64,000 nt of DNA from an uncultured Prevotellaceae bacterium (GTDB taxonomy: Bacteria; Bacteroidota; Bacteroidia; Bacteroidales; Bacteroidaceae): positions 124,001-188,000 of the forward strand of contig OMZS01000001.1 of the NCBI GenBank assembly GCA_900315565.1, given 5' to 3'. The position numbers and the translations under genes were made by a program. The notes under the pieces are model-generated. The model saw only the letters and a list, made by a program, of their open reading frames with translations, ran no database searches and had not been told where the DNA came from. How positions within the stretch are numbered: position 1 is the first letter of the stretch; every line of letters begins with the position of its first letter. Of the stretch, positions 7,900 through 15,376 are shown in pieces.

Positions 7900-9900
7900 T
7901 CATTTTTGGATGACGAGCACGAAGCCACCGCGAGGCTGGCAGCGAATTTCTTTGATTTGACTTTCCTGCACGGCGTTACTGATTGCCCAAGGCTTAACAT
8001 CGTTGCCGCTGTCGGCAAAAAGCTTTGATAATTGACAATTGACAATTGATAATTGATAATTATTTTCGTTGTCATTGTCGTTAGCGTTAAGGTTAGGGTT
8101 ATTCAACCGTTTCCAGTCGGGGGCAATGGTCATGGGTTCGTCGGTGCCATTGATGCCAGCCACATACCAAGTGTCACCCTTGCGACGAGCCACTACCGCA
8201 TACTGCCCAGGATAGCCGCCCAGCAGGCGGGTGTCGTCCCAAGTGGCGGGCAAATGGGAGAGAAACTGCTGCACTTCGGCGGGCTGCGCGTAGTAGCTCT
8301 CAGGACGGTCGGCCAGGTGTTGCAGACCACTTTCGAAAAGCACGGTGAGTGCCAGCTCGTGGGCATGGGTAGTGATGTGAGGGTGTTGCGAGTCGCTAAA
8401 GGCACAAGGAGTGTAATCCATAGGACCTACTACGTTGCGTGTGAAAGGCAGCGTGGAATTGTGGGCGGCGGCGCGGCGCGTGAAGGTGGGCACATTGTTA
8501 TACCACTCTGCGCCATATACGCCCTCGGTACTGAGCAGGTTGGGCCATGTGCGCTGCCATCCGCGCGGGATGGTTGCTCCGTGGAAGTTGACAAGCAAAT
8601 GATGACGGGCGGCGCACTCGAGCAGGTCGAGGCAGTAGTCCATATTCATCTGGTTGTCGCCGGAGAAAAAGTCTATTTTTACCCCTGCCACTCCTTTTTG
8701 CTCGCACCATGCAAACTCGCGCTCACGGTCGTCGGGTTTATTGAGCCTGAATTTGGGTGTGGGAGCACCATCGACCCACCCTACTGACGAATTATACCAA
8801 ATGAGCGGTTTCACCTTTTTGGCATGGGCATAGGCGATGGCATCATCGATGGTGTAGCCGTCGCGCATCTCGTCCCATTCGGCATCAATCAGCACGTAGG
8901 GCAACTGCAGGCGGGCAGCCATATCTACATATTTCCGAATGATGCTCATATCGTTGGAACCGTGGTTATAGGCCCAATAAATCCACGAAACCACACCTGG
9001 CTGAATCCAACTGGTGTCAGCCACAGCACAGGGCTCTGCCACATCGGTGACAAGGGTCGATTCGACGATGGTCTCCAGTGTGCCAGCTATCACTACGCGC
9101 CAAGGCGTGTGCCAATTGCCTGTAAGAAGCTGTTCGTTCTGGTCGGGTACAACACGAAACAGCTCCAACGACTCATCGTTGTAAAGACACGAAGCACTCT
9201 GACGACGCTCTATGTTGGCCTCGGTGATAAGGGCGTAGGGCTTTGATAATTGATAATTGATAATTGATAATTGATAATTGTTAGCGTTAGCGTTAAGGTT
9301 ATTGTTGGAAGGTGCCTCCACCAGCACCGGATAGCCCCAACGACAATTGTAGCCGTCGGCCGAAACCGACAATGGTCCGTACGAAGGCACTGGCTTTACC
9401 CGGGCGGTAGTGTCTAAAGGGAAGAAGCCCTCGTAAGAGTCGGCCCACTGCTGCATCCAGCGGCGCGTGCCCTCGGCTATTCGGTAGGTGGTCAGCTCAC
9501 GGGGCACCCGCTCACCCGCCAGTCCAGACAGCTCATAACGAAATGCCAGGCCATCGTTGTAGAGTCGCACCACCATTTTCACCTGCTCACTCAGCTCCAT
9601 CACATATTCGTTGGCCTCGTTGGTGCAGTGAAGCCGTTTACCCGCCAGCATCTGGTAGTCGGTTTTCAGGGTGCGAACAAATTTCAATTGTCTCTCTCCT
9701 CGCTCCACTCTCCTCTCTCCTCTCTCTATGCCCACTTGAGGAATGCAGAGCAAAGGCTTCTGCTGGTAGCAGAGGGTCATTCCGCTTCCTTCATTAGTTG
9801 TTTCTAACGTCAACAGGCCGTTAGGTGAAGTAGCTTGCGCCCCTGCGGGGCTAAATGACAAATGAGAAATGATAAATGATAAACAAAAAACTTTGAACAT
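7900..9900 (-). CDS. GH97 glycosidase (retaining type, likely alpha-galactosidase) with three repeat-derived insertions
   Basis: About 666 aa from ATG 9900 (a TTG two codons upstream is less likely). GH97 N-terminal beta-sandwich, barrel and C-terminal domain are present. The Asp of GVKIDFFSGDN (about 410) fits the nucleophile of retaining GH97 alpha-galactosidases, and the Glu of LSTEGVYG (about 459) the acid/base; inverting SusB-type enzymes have Glu at the first site. Odd features: the signal-peptide core LSFIISHLSF is made of TCATTTA repeat DNA. Three other in-frame simple-repeat segments encode ERGERRVERGER, NANANNYQLSIINYQLSK, and NANDNDNENNYQLSIVN. The last two share a composite repeat. 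All catalytic regions are intact, so the enzyme is probably active. Expected to be periplasmic and to remove alpha-D-galactose from xylan side chains. Confidence 0.9.
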   Translation of the reverse strand: MFKVFCLSFIISHLSFSPAGAQATSPNGLLTLETTNEGSGMTLCYQQKPLLCIPQVGIERGERRVERGERQLKFVRTLKTDYQMLAGKRLHCTNEANEYVMELSEQVKMVVRLYNDGLAFRYELSGLAGERVPRELTTYRIAEGTRRWMQQWADSYEGFFPLDTTARVKPVPSYGPLSVSADGYNCRWGYPVLVEAPSNNNLNANANNYQLSIINYQLSKPYALITEANIERRQSASCLYNDESLELFRVVPDQNEQLLTGNWHTPWRVVIAGTLETIVESTLVTDVAEPCAVADTSWIQPGVVSWIYWAYNHGSNDMSIIRKYVDMAARLQLPYVLIDAEWDEMRDGYTIDDAIAYAHAKKVKPLIWYNSSVGWVDGAPTPKFRLNKPDDREREFAWCEQKGVAGVKIDFFSGDNQMNMDYCLDLLECAARHHLLVNFHGATIPRGWQRTWPNLLSTEGVYGAEWYNNVPTFTRRAAAHNSTLPFTRNVVGPMDYTPCAFSDSQHPHITTHAHELALTVLFESGLQHLADRPESYYAQPAEVQQFLSHLPATWDDTRLLGGYPGQYAVVARRKGDTWYVAGINGTDEPMTIAPDWKRLNNPNLNANDNDNENNYQLSIVNCQLSKLFADSGNDVKPWAISNAVQESQIKEIRCQPRGGFVLVIQK
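8022..8100 (-). repeat. Composite repeat, copy 1, in the GH97 C-terminal domain
   Basis: On the minus strand: CTAACCTTAACGCTAACG, an AATGACAACGAAAAT stretch, then AATTATCAATTATCAATTG units ending in TATCAAAGC. It is in frame with the GH97 protein, encoding NPNLNANDNDNENN, YQLSIVNCQLSK. The second copy is at 9241-9300. Confidence 0.85.
9241..9300 (-). repeat. Composite repeat, copy 2, in a GH97 N-terminal-domain loop
   Basis: On the minus strand: AACCTTAACGCTAACGCTAA followed by five CAATTAT-type units ending TATCAAAGC. Encodes NLNANANN and YQLSIINYQLSK. It lies between YPVLVEAPS and YALITEANIERR. In the other GH97 of this operon the same loop carries a different, GC-rich inverted repeat. Confidence 0.85.
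9684..9730 (-). repeat. GAGAGAGGAGAG-type repeat inside the GH97 gene
   Basis: A purine-rich tract (minus strand GAGAGAGGAGAGAGG and GGAGAGTGGAGCGAGGAGAG) encodes the charged peptide ERGERRVERGERQ near residues 55-75. It is in frame and lies in the N-terminal beta-domain, probably in a loop between strands. Confidence 0.75.
9842..9889 (-). repeat. TCATTTA repeat forming a signal-peptide core
   Basis: TTTATCATTTATCATTTC and TCATTTGTCATTTAG units encode the hydrophobic core of the GH97 signal peptide (LSFIISHLSF), followed by SPAGAQ, the likely cleavage site. The same repeat, in the opposite orientation, forms the 3' ends of the GH31 gene at 2839 and the GH43 gene at 10001. Confidence 0.8.
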
Positions 9901-10016
9901 AGTCAATTTTACTATTTTACAATTTCACTATTTTACAATTTGGCACATTCTTTATTATGCATTATGAATTATGAATTCTTCATTTATCATTTATCATTTA
10001 TCATTTAGCGAAGCGC
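9901..10016. repeat. Intergenic repeat spacer (GH43-GH43 to GH97)
   Basis: No gene. It holds ACAATTTCACTATTTTAC units, then TTATGCATTATGAATTATG units, then four CATTTAT units that run into the GH43 stop codon. The junction sequence TTCGCTAAATGATAAATG is shared with the GH31 stop at 2839. Confidence 0.8.
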
Positions 10017-12769
10017 CACCAGTCGAGTCTCACATTGCCGCTAGTCTGGCTAAAACAGATGTAGAGGTCGTGAACGTCTGCCGCACCCTTCACCTTTGTG
10101 GTAAAGCTGCGGTATTTGTCTGCCGAGCCCGTTGACGAAATGCTCAGTGTGCCCACTACAGGACCGTCCTTGCTGTCGAGGCGCAACTCAACCACGGCGC
10201 GCCCGTCGGCAGCGGCATTGATGGTAAAGCTCTTGGCACCCTTACTGCCGAAATCTACGCCACGCAGCCGGATGTACTCACCGTCGTTGAGGTCATAGAT
10301 ATACATGTTTCGGCGACCCGTAGATTCGGGCATCTTGGCCACTATGCCAGTGTTCTCGATGCCCATTTTAGCAGACTTCAGACCGTAGCCCCATGCCATG
10401 GTTTCGGCTTCCACCCGCTGATAAGGATTCAGCCACTGCACCTGCGCGATGGGCTTCTGGTCGAGCCAGTAGGGCACTTCGGGAATGGTGCCGTCGGCAT
10501 TATAGGTGATTTCGGTGGCCGACACGCTGCGCCGCTCGTGGTGGATGTAGGTGTCGAGATGCATCAGGTCGTAGTCCTGACCGAAAATGTAGGAGCGGCC
10601 TTTGAAGTCGCAGATGCCGGGATGATTGCCACGGTCGCGCTCGGTAGGTCGCATGATGTAGCCTTTCGACTGCCAGGGACCAGTGGGCGAGTCGCTCATG
10701 GCGTAGCCCAGTGCTTCGGGACAGCAGGTGGTGGCGTAGGCCAAATAATAATGTCCGCCACGCTTGTAGAACCAAGGCCCCTCCTGATAGTGGTCAATGT
10801 GGTAGTCCAGTTTGTGAATGTCGCCTTTCAGCGAAATCATATCTTCGTTGAGCAGGGCATAATAGGTGTTAGGATTGCCCCAGTACATATAGGCCTGCCC
10901 GTCGTCATCGATGAACACGGTGGGGTCGATGTCGTCCCAGTGCTCCTGCTGCCAAACAAGGGGTTTGCCCAGTGGGTCGCGGAAGGGTCCGTAGGGCGAA
11001 TCGGCCACCAGTACGCCAATGCCATGACCATGCAACGGGGCGTAAAGATAGTATTTCCCGTTGCGCTCAACGGTCTGAATGGCCCATGCGCCATTTTCAC
11101 GCGAACGCCAGGAGAAGTCTTTCAGCGATGCCACCGCACCGTGTTCCGTCCAGTTCACCATGTCGGTGGTGCTCCACAGCAGCCAGTCGTACATAAAGAA
11201 TCCGGCTGAGCTTTTCTCGTTCTCATCGGCAATGTCTTCGGGCGATGAATCGTGCGAAGTGTAGAGGAACAGCGTGTCGCCCACCACCATAGGCGACGGG
11301 TCGGCGGTATATTTGGTCTGCATCAGCGGCATGTTCACCTGCTCCAGACCGCGCATTTCCCACCAGTCGAAGTTAAACAGTTTCGGACCCTTGCGGCCGG
11401 TGAATTTCAGGTAAAGGTCGTGTGTGTTCTCGACAGATGAAATCAGGGGTGAAAGTGATGTCACGTCGGCCGTGAGCGTCTGCCACTGCTCCCAGCCACC
11501 CGTAGCAGGCACTTCGAGCCGGCACAGCAGCTTGCCGCCCAGGCTGTCTATTCGCACTTCTATCTGACCGCCACGCAGACCGCTGGCCACACGGGCCGTG
11601 AACGTGCGGGGCACACGGCTTCCAAAGGCCACGTTCTGCAACTTGATGTAGTCGCCATTGTGTATATCGGTAACATAGACTCCCACCTGCTCGTTTTGCT
11701 CGGTCTTCACTCCTTGCGAGAACGCCATGGTCTCGGCCTCCACACGACAGTAGGGATTGAACGTTGCCACGGGCTTCACACCATTGTCGGTGGGCATGAT
11801 GGTAGGAAACGAACCGTCGGCATTGTATTTAAACTCCTCTACAGCCACACTGCGGCCAAAACCTCCGCCCTGCGGCAGTTTGCCAGTGTGATAGAAGAAA
11901 TACGAATGTCCTTTGTAGTCGGCCACACCACAATGGTTGGTAAACGAGTTGGTCTCGCAGAGTGGCATAATCTCTCCGGCATAGGTCCAGGGGCCTGTCG
12001 GCGAGGGAGCCGTGCTATAGCTGATATGCTCAGGGACACCACCTGCGGCATACAGCAACCGATACGGCTGGTCTGTTTTAATCTTTAATTTTTCATTTTT
12101 AATCTTCATCAGCCACGGGCCTTCAACATAAGCATCCTTATATTTCACGCCCTCCTTGCGCTCGCTCATCATAGGACCGCCGAAAGCAGCCTCGGTCATG
12201 GGGAGCCGTCCTACCTCGCCCTCGTAGCTCACCATGTCGCGATTCAGTTTCAGATAATAGCACTGCGGATTGCCCCACATGAGCCAGGCCTGCCCATCGT
12301 CGTCAATCAGCACGGTGGGGTCGATATGGTCCCACGAACCATTCTCAAAAAGCGGCTTTCCCAAAGCGTCGCGGAAAGGACCTGTAGGCGAATCGCTCAC
12401 GGCCACGCCGATGGCCATGCCTTTCGACAACCTCGAGTGGGCACAGATATACCAGAAGAACTTGCCGTCGCGCTCCACACACTGCGATGCCCAGGCACGG
12501 TCGTCGGCCCAGGAGAAACTCTCCAGCGCCAACGGCGAACCGTGGTCGGTCCAGTTCACCATGTCCTGAGTGCTATAAACACGCCATTCCTGCATCCAGA
12601 AAAAATCGGCACCGTCCTCGTCGTGACCGGTATATACATACATGGTTCCATTGTGAACCATCGGCGCCGGGTCGCTTGTACACCATGTCTGCACAAACGG
12701 GTTCTGCGCCAGCACTGGCATTACCAACACCGACAGCAGAACTGCTATTAAACCTGATTTGTAATTCAT
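10001..12769 (-). CDS. Internally duplicated GH43-CBM6-GH43-CBM6 protein
   Basis: 922 aa with a signal peptide ending VLAQ. Two homologous halves: GH43 propeller (about 25-330) plus CBM6 (about 345-470), then GH43 (about 475-765) plus CBM6 (about 775-920). Both catalytic triads are present. First half: Asp 33 in TSDPAPM, Asp in HIDPTVLIDDDGQ, Glu 216 in VEGPWLM. Second half: Asp 490 in TADPSPM, Asp in DIDPTVFIDDDGQ, Glu 663 in QEGPWFYK. Arabinofuranosidase or xylosidase activity on arabinoxylan fragments is expected, but which half cleaves what cannot be told. The first half has a repeat-derived loop (KIKNEKLKIKTDQ) directly after its catalytic Glu segment, where the second half has only KRGGHY. 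The C-terminal codons lie in a TAAATGA-type repeat. Second gene of the operon. Confidence 0.9.
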   Translation of the reverse strand: MNYKSGLIAVLLSVLVMPVLAQNPFVQTWCTSDPAPMVHNGTMYVYTGHDEDGADFFWMQEWRVYSTQDMVNWTDHGSPLALESFSWADDRAWASQCVERDGKFFWYICAHSRLSKGMAIGVAVSDSPTGPFRDALGKPLFENGSWDHIDPTVLIDDDGQAWLMWGNPQCYYLKLNRDMVSYEGEVGRLPMTEAAFGGPMMSERKEGVKYKDAYVEGPWLMKIKNEKLKIKTDQPYRLLYAAGGVPEHISYSTAPSPTGPWTYAGEIMPLCETNSFTNHCGVADYKGHSYFFYHTGKLPQGGGFGRSVAVEEFKYNADGSFPTIMPTDNGVKPVATFNPYCRVEAETMAFSQGVKTEQNEQVGVYVTDIHNGDYIKLQNVAFGSRVPRTFTARVASGLRGGQIEVRIDSLGGKLLCRLEVPATGGWEQWQTLTADVTSLSPLISSVENTHDLYLKFTGRKGPKLFNFDWWEMRGLEQVNMPLMQTKYTADPSPMVVGDTLFLYTSHDSSPEDIADENEKSSAGFFMYDWLLWSTTDMVNWTEHGAVASLKDFSWRSRENGAWAIQTVERNGKYYLYAPLHGHGIGVLVADSPYGPFRDPLGKPLVWQQEHWDDIDPTVFIDDDGQAYMYWGNPNTYYALLNEDMISLKGDIHKLDYHIDHYQEGPWFYKRGGHYYLAYATTCCPEALGYAMSDSPTGPWQSKGYIMRPTERDRGNHPGICDFKGRSYIFGQDYDLMHLDTYIHHERRSVSATEITYNADGTIPEVPYWLDQKPIAQVQWLNPYQRVEAETMAWGYGLKSAKMGIENTGIVAKMPESTGRRNMYIYDLNDGEYIRLRGVDFGSKGAKSFTINAAADGRAVVELRLDSKDGPVVGTLSISSTGSADKYRSFTTKVKGAADVHDLYICFSQTSGNVRLDWWRFAK
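12074..12110 (-). repeat. AAAATTAAAGATT-type repeat inside the GH43 gene
   Basis: A short A/T repeat (minus strand AAGATTAAAAATGAAAAATT then AAAGATTAAAAC) encodes KIKNEKLKIKTDQ in the first GH43 module. The same kind of sequence (AAAATGAAAGATTAAAG) recurs in gaps near 52850 and 63240. Confidence 0.75.
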
Positions 12770-12891
12770 AGTCTATTTCACTATTTTACGATTTCACTAT
12801 TTTACAATTTCACAATTTCACTATTTTACAATTTCACAATTTTATTATGCATTATGCATTATGCATTATTCATTATGCATTACATTATGCA
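12770..12891. repeat. Intergenic repeat spacer (GH97 to GH43-GH43)
   Basis: No gene. Several copies of CACTATTTTACAATTT and ACAATTTCAC (12777-12842) are followed by six or so GCATTAT units (12846-12893) that abut the GH97 stop codon. Confidence 0.8.
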
Positions 12892-14916
12892 TTATTTTAG
12901 CACCACTCCGCCGTTGCAGGGTATCGTCACCGTCAGCTGCTGCTTTTTGTTCAGTTTCACAGTCTTGACGCTGCCGTTCAGCTGTGCGTCATCACTATAC
13001 ATACTGAGCTGCGCGCCCTTATCGAACATAGGCAGGGTGAGCACGACCTTCAGCGGTTTCTGATCGGCATTCACGCCCGCCACATACCACTGGTCGCCGC
13101 TGCGACGGGCCAGAACAACGTAACGCCCCGGATAGCCGTCGATGTAGCGCACCTCGTCCCATGTGGTGGGCACGGTCTTCATGAAATCAATTGCCCACGC
13201 AGGAGCATCAGTCAGGTTGTTGGGAGCCAAGGCGAAGTGCTGCACACTGCTTTGGAAAAGCACCGCCGTGGCGAGAGCAAACACATCGCTCGTCATGCGG
13301 CGCGTGCCGTGTTGGTTGTCAGCACCGTAGTGCTTGTTGAGTGCCGAGCCGCCAAAGTCCATCGCACCCACGGCATTGCGCACAAAGGGATGGATGGTGG
13401 CATTGCGCGCCTCCACATTGCAGAAGTCCTGCGAGAAATGCAGGTTCTCCGAGGCCAGCACCGCCTCAGAGGCCACATAGTTAGGATACATGCGCTCCCA
13501 GCCGCGCGGCAGGGTACAACCGTGGAAAATCACCATCAGCCCGTGCTCGTTGGCATCGGCCAGAATATCCTCGTAAAGTTGCATCATGGGCTGCTTGTCG
13601 CCACCAAAGAAATCCACCTTAATGCCACGAATGCCCGTGCGCTCCATCCAGGCCATCTCCTTCCTTCGCTCAATGGCATTGTTCATTTTGCCGATAGGTG
13701 TTTGCGGAGCATCGTTCCATGCACCGTTGCTGTTGTACCACAAAAACAGTCCCACGCCCTTCTCGCGCCCGTAGCGGGCCAGTTTCTCTATGCGCTCATA
13801 GCCTATCTGGCGGTCCCAGAAAGCATCTATCAGCACACTCTGATAGCCCATGTCGGCCGAAAAGTCGATATAGCGTTTCTGCTCGTCGAAATTGCAGCTG
13901 GGGTCCATACCTATAATCCAGCTCCACGAGCCCTTGCCGTAGGTATAGTCTTTTTTCGCCTCATATTTCGGAGCCACCAGGTCGAAAGCCACTGTCGTCT
14001 CTACAATGTTTGCCAAGCTTGTACCAATGGTCAGCGTGCGCCACGGGGTAACGCCGGGCAGAGCCACCATCGGTGTCACCGAACCCACTCCGTTCATCTC
14101 GCCCGCCTGCGGAAACCCTATCTTGTAGCGGCTACCCTCGTCGTTCAGCAGACGGCTGCCGCAATAACTGCCATCCACTCCCGTCTCACTGATGAGAAGC
14201 CAAGCCCCCCCTACTGCCCCCGAGGGGGCTTCATTTGATTTGTGAGCATGAGTTGCTGATTTCCTGGGTATGGTAGCCCCCTCGGGGGCAGAATGGGGGG
14301 CTACTTTCATCAGACACGGAAACGTGTATCCTTCGCCCCAACCGTTGCGACCCACAGCCTCATCGGTGCCATAAGGGGTCTCATAGCTGGGTGATGTACG
14401 GGCAAAGCCGCCCATTGGCTTCGACTGCGGAGCCATGAATGTGGTTGTGCCTTCTGGCACGCAGAAGCCTGTCGCCTCGCGCTCCACCACACATACGCGT
14501 GTCTCGCCCTTGGGCAACAGTCGGTAGCGCAGGGCCACATCGCGGTTGCTCACGCGGAAGATGATATCCATCAGTCGCTTGCCGCCCTGCACGAAACCAC
14601 ACACAGCCTCGTTGGCCACATACGCCACTCGGCGCTGTTTGATGGTGCGCAACTCGTAATTGTCGGTCACCTCGCGTGTGTCAAACGCCTCCAACACCAC
14701 GTCCTTTGTCAGGTCGGCCACATTGGTCACCACACCCAGCGGCGATCGCCCTATCACCTCGCTGCCGTCCAACAGCACTCGGTAGGCGGCCTGTCCACCG
14801 TCGTCACTCACCACCACCATGAGCCGTCCGTCAGGACTGCTCACTCTTTTCTCTGCAGCCTTCACACTGAGGCTGCATGCCATCAATAGCAAAGCTGAAA
14901 AAAATACGTTTCTCAT
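12892..14916 (-). CDS. GH97 glycosidase (retaining type, likely alpha-galactosidase), first gene of the side-chain operon
   Basis: About 674 aa from the ATG at 14916; an upstream in-frame ATG (15021) adds 35 residues that would cross the promoter, so it is rejected. Signal peptide MRNVFFSALLLMACSLSVKA. GH97 motifs: the Asp of GIKVDFFGGDKQ (about 435) as retaining nucleophile and the Glu of VASEAVLASE (about 484) as acid/base. Likely periplasmic alpha-galactosidase. An inverted repeat of GC-rich simple DNA (14203-14302) is inserted in frame, adding roughly 35 residues (APHSAPEGATIPRKS and NEAPSGAVGG) at the same loop where the other GH97 carries an AT-rich repeat. A TATCTTTGC promoter element lies 30 bases upstream. 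Confidence 0.9.
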   Translation of the reverse strand: MRNVFFSALLLMACSLSVKAAEKRVSSPDGRLMVVVSDDGGQAAYRVLLDGSEVIGRSPLGVVTNVADLTKDVVLEAFDTREVTDNYELRTIKQRRVAYVANEAVCGFVQGGKRLMDIIFRVSNRDVALRYRLLPKGETRVCVVEREATGFCVPEGTTTFMAPQSKPMGGFARTSPSYETPYGTDEAVGRNGWGEGYTFPCLMKVAPHSAPEGATIPRKSATHAHKSNEAPSGAVGGAWLLISETGVDGSYCGSRLLNDEGSRYKIGFPQAGEMNGVGSVTPMVALPGVTPWRTLTIGTSLANIVETTVAFDLVAPKYEAKKDYTYGKGSWSWIIGMDPSCNFDEQKRYIDFSADMGYQSVLIDAFWDRQIGYERIEKLARYGREKGVGLFLWYNSNGAWNDAPQTPIGKMNNAIERRKEMAWMERTGIRGIKVDFFGGDKQPMMQLYEDILADANEHGLMVIFHGCTLPRGWERMYPNYVASEAVLASENLHFSQDFCNVEARNATIHPFVRNAVGAMDFGGSALNKHYGADNQHGTRRMTSDVFALATAVLFQSSVQHFALAPNNLTDAPAWAIDFMKTVPTTWDEVRYIDGYPGRYVVLARRSGDQWYVAGVNADQKPLKVVLTLPMFDKGAQLSMYSDDAQLNGSVKTVKLNKKQQLTVTIPCNGGVVLK
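14203..14302. repeat. GC-rich inverted repeat inside the GH97 gene
   Basis: Arms of 28 bases at 14203-14230 and 14275-14302 are reverse complements except for about three positions. Each arm contains the palindrome GCCCCCGAGGGGGC or its equivalent. The 44-base spacer is ordinary coding sequence. The whole unit is in frame and adds a loop; it resembles a small palindromic mobile repeat. Confidence 0.8.
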
Positions 14917-14945
14917 TTCCAAGATTATCAATACTTTATTTTCGT

Positions 14946-14954
14946 GCAAAGATA
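14946..14954 (-). promoter_or_regulatory. Bacteroidetes -7 element for the side-chain glycosidase operon
   Basis: TATCTTTGC on the minus strand, a perfect TAnnTTTG match, 30 bases upstream of the chosen GH97 start. A TTTTG is present further upstream but not at the ideal 19-21 base spacing. It is the only good promoter seen upstream of the seven-gene minus-strand cluster. Confidence 0.7.
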
Positions 14955-15132
14955 CAATTTTCTTTTCAAAATCTATTGCAAAAAGCGTACAGAAAACACG
15001 AAAAAAAACAGAAAAAAACACCTCATTGCTCTTTTGGCGTGATGAGACTTACCGAAGAACACAAAGGTTTCATAGAAAATACAGAAAATATAGAAAAAAC
15101 AGAACAACTCCAGACCCTTTGCGCCGCCGTGT

Positions 15133-15236
15133 GAACCTACCCCCAACCCCTCCCCAAGGGAGGGGAGCTCAATCACCAACTCGGACGGCAAAAGTATAAA
15201 AAGCCCCTCCCTTGGGGAGGGGTTGGGGGTAGGTTC
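15133..15236. repeat. 33-base perfect inverted repeat
   Basis: Arms 15133-15165 and 15204-15236 are exact reverse complements and are themselves built of CCCCAACCCCTCCCC / AAGGGAGGGG. The spacer is 38 bases. The form matches small palindromic repeat elements of intergenic DNA; no ORF is present. Confidence 0.85.
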
Positions 15237-15243
15237 CTCGGGC

Positions 15244-15290
15244 ACTCAAAAAAGGCGGTCAGAGCCTGCCCTCGCGGCGAGCCCTGACCG
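15244..15290 (-). terminator. Rho-independent terminator of the surface-protein operon
   Basis: On the minus strand CGGTCAG pairs with CTGACCG around a GC-rich interior (15256-15290) and is followed by CCTTTTTTG. It lies about 150 bases downstream of the 68-aa gene, so it likely ends that transcript. Confidence 0.7.
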
Positions 15291-15345
15291 TACTAACTCA
15301 ATAAAATGAAAAATACTATTTACCAAATAAAAATCTAAAAGCGTT

Positions 15346-15376
15346 CACCAGGCCCGACTCTCGTCGGGCATTGGTG
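15346..15376. other. Hairpin CACCA-GCCCGAC / GTCGGGC-TGGTG
   Basis: A short imperfect stem-loop downstream of the 68-aa gene on the minus strand. It lacks a clear T-run, so it may be an RNA-stabilising 3' structure rather than a terminator. Confidence 0.5.

Noticed and set aside
8022..9300. CRISPR array, because of regularly repeated CAATTAT and similar units
   Set aside because: The repeats are short, adjacent, AT-rich and without unique spacers, they lie inside a GH97 gene, and no cas gene is present.
12846..12893. Integration host factor-like or origin-type repeats in the GCATTAT runs
   Set aside because: The same unit fills many gaps between unrelated genes, with variable copy number and no nearby dnaA or replication genes.
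14917..15021. N-terminal extension of the GH97 protein from an upstream ATG
   Set aside because: It would cover the TATCTTTGC promoter element and place 35 non-signal residues before a good signal peptide.
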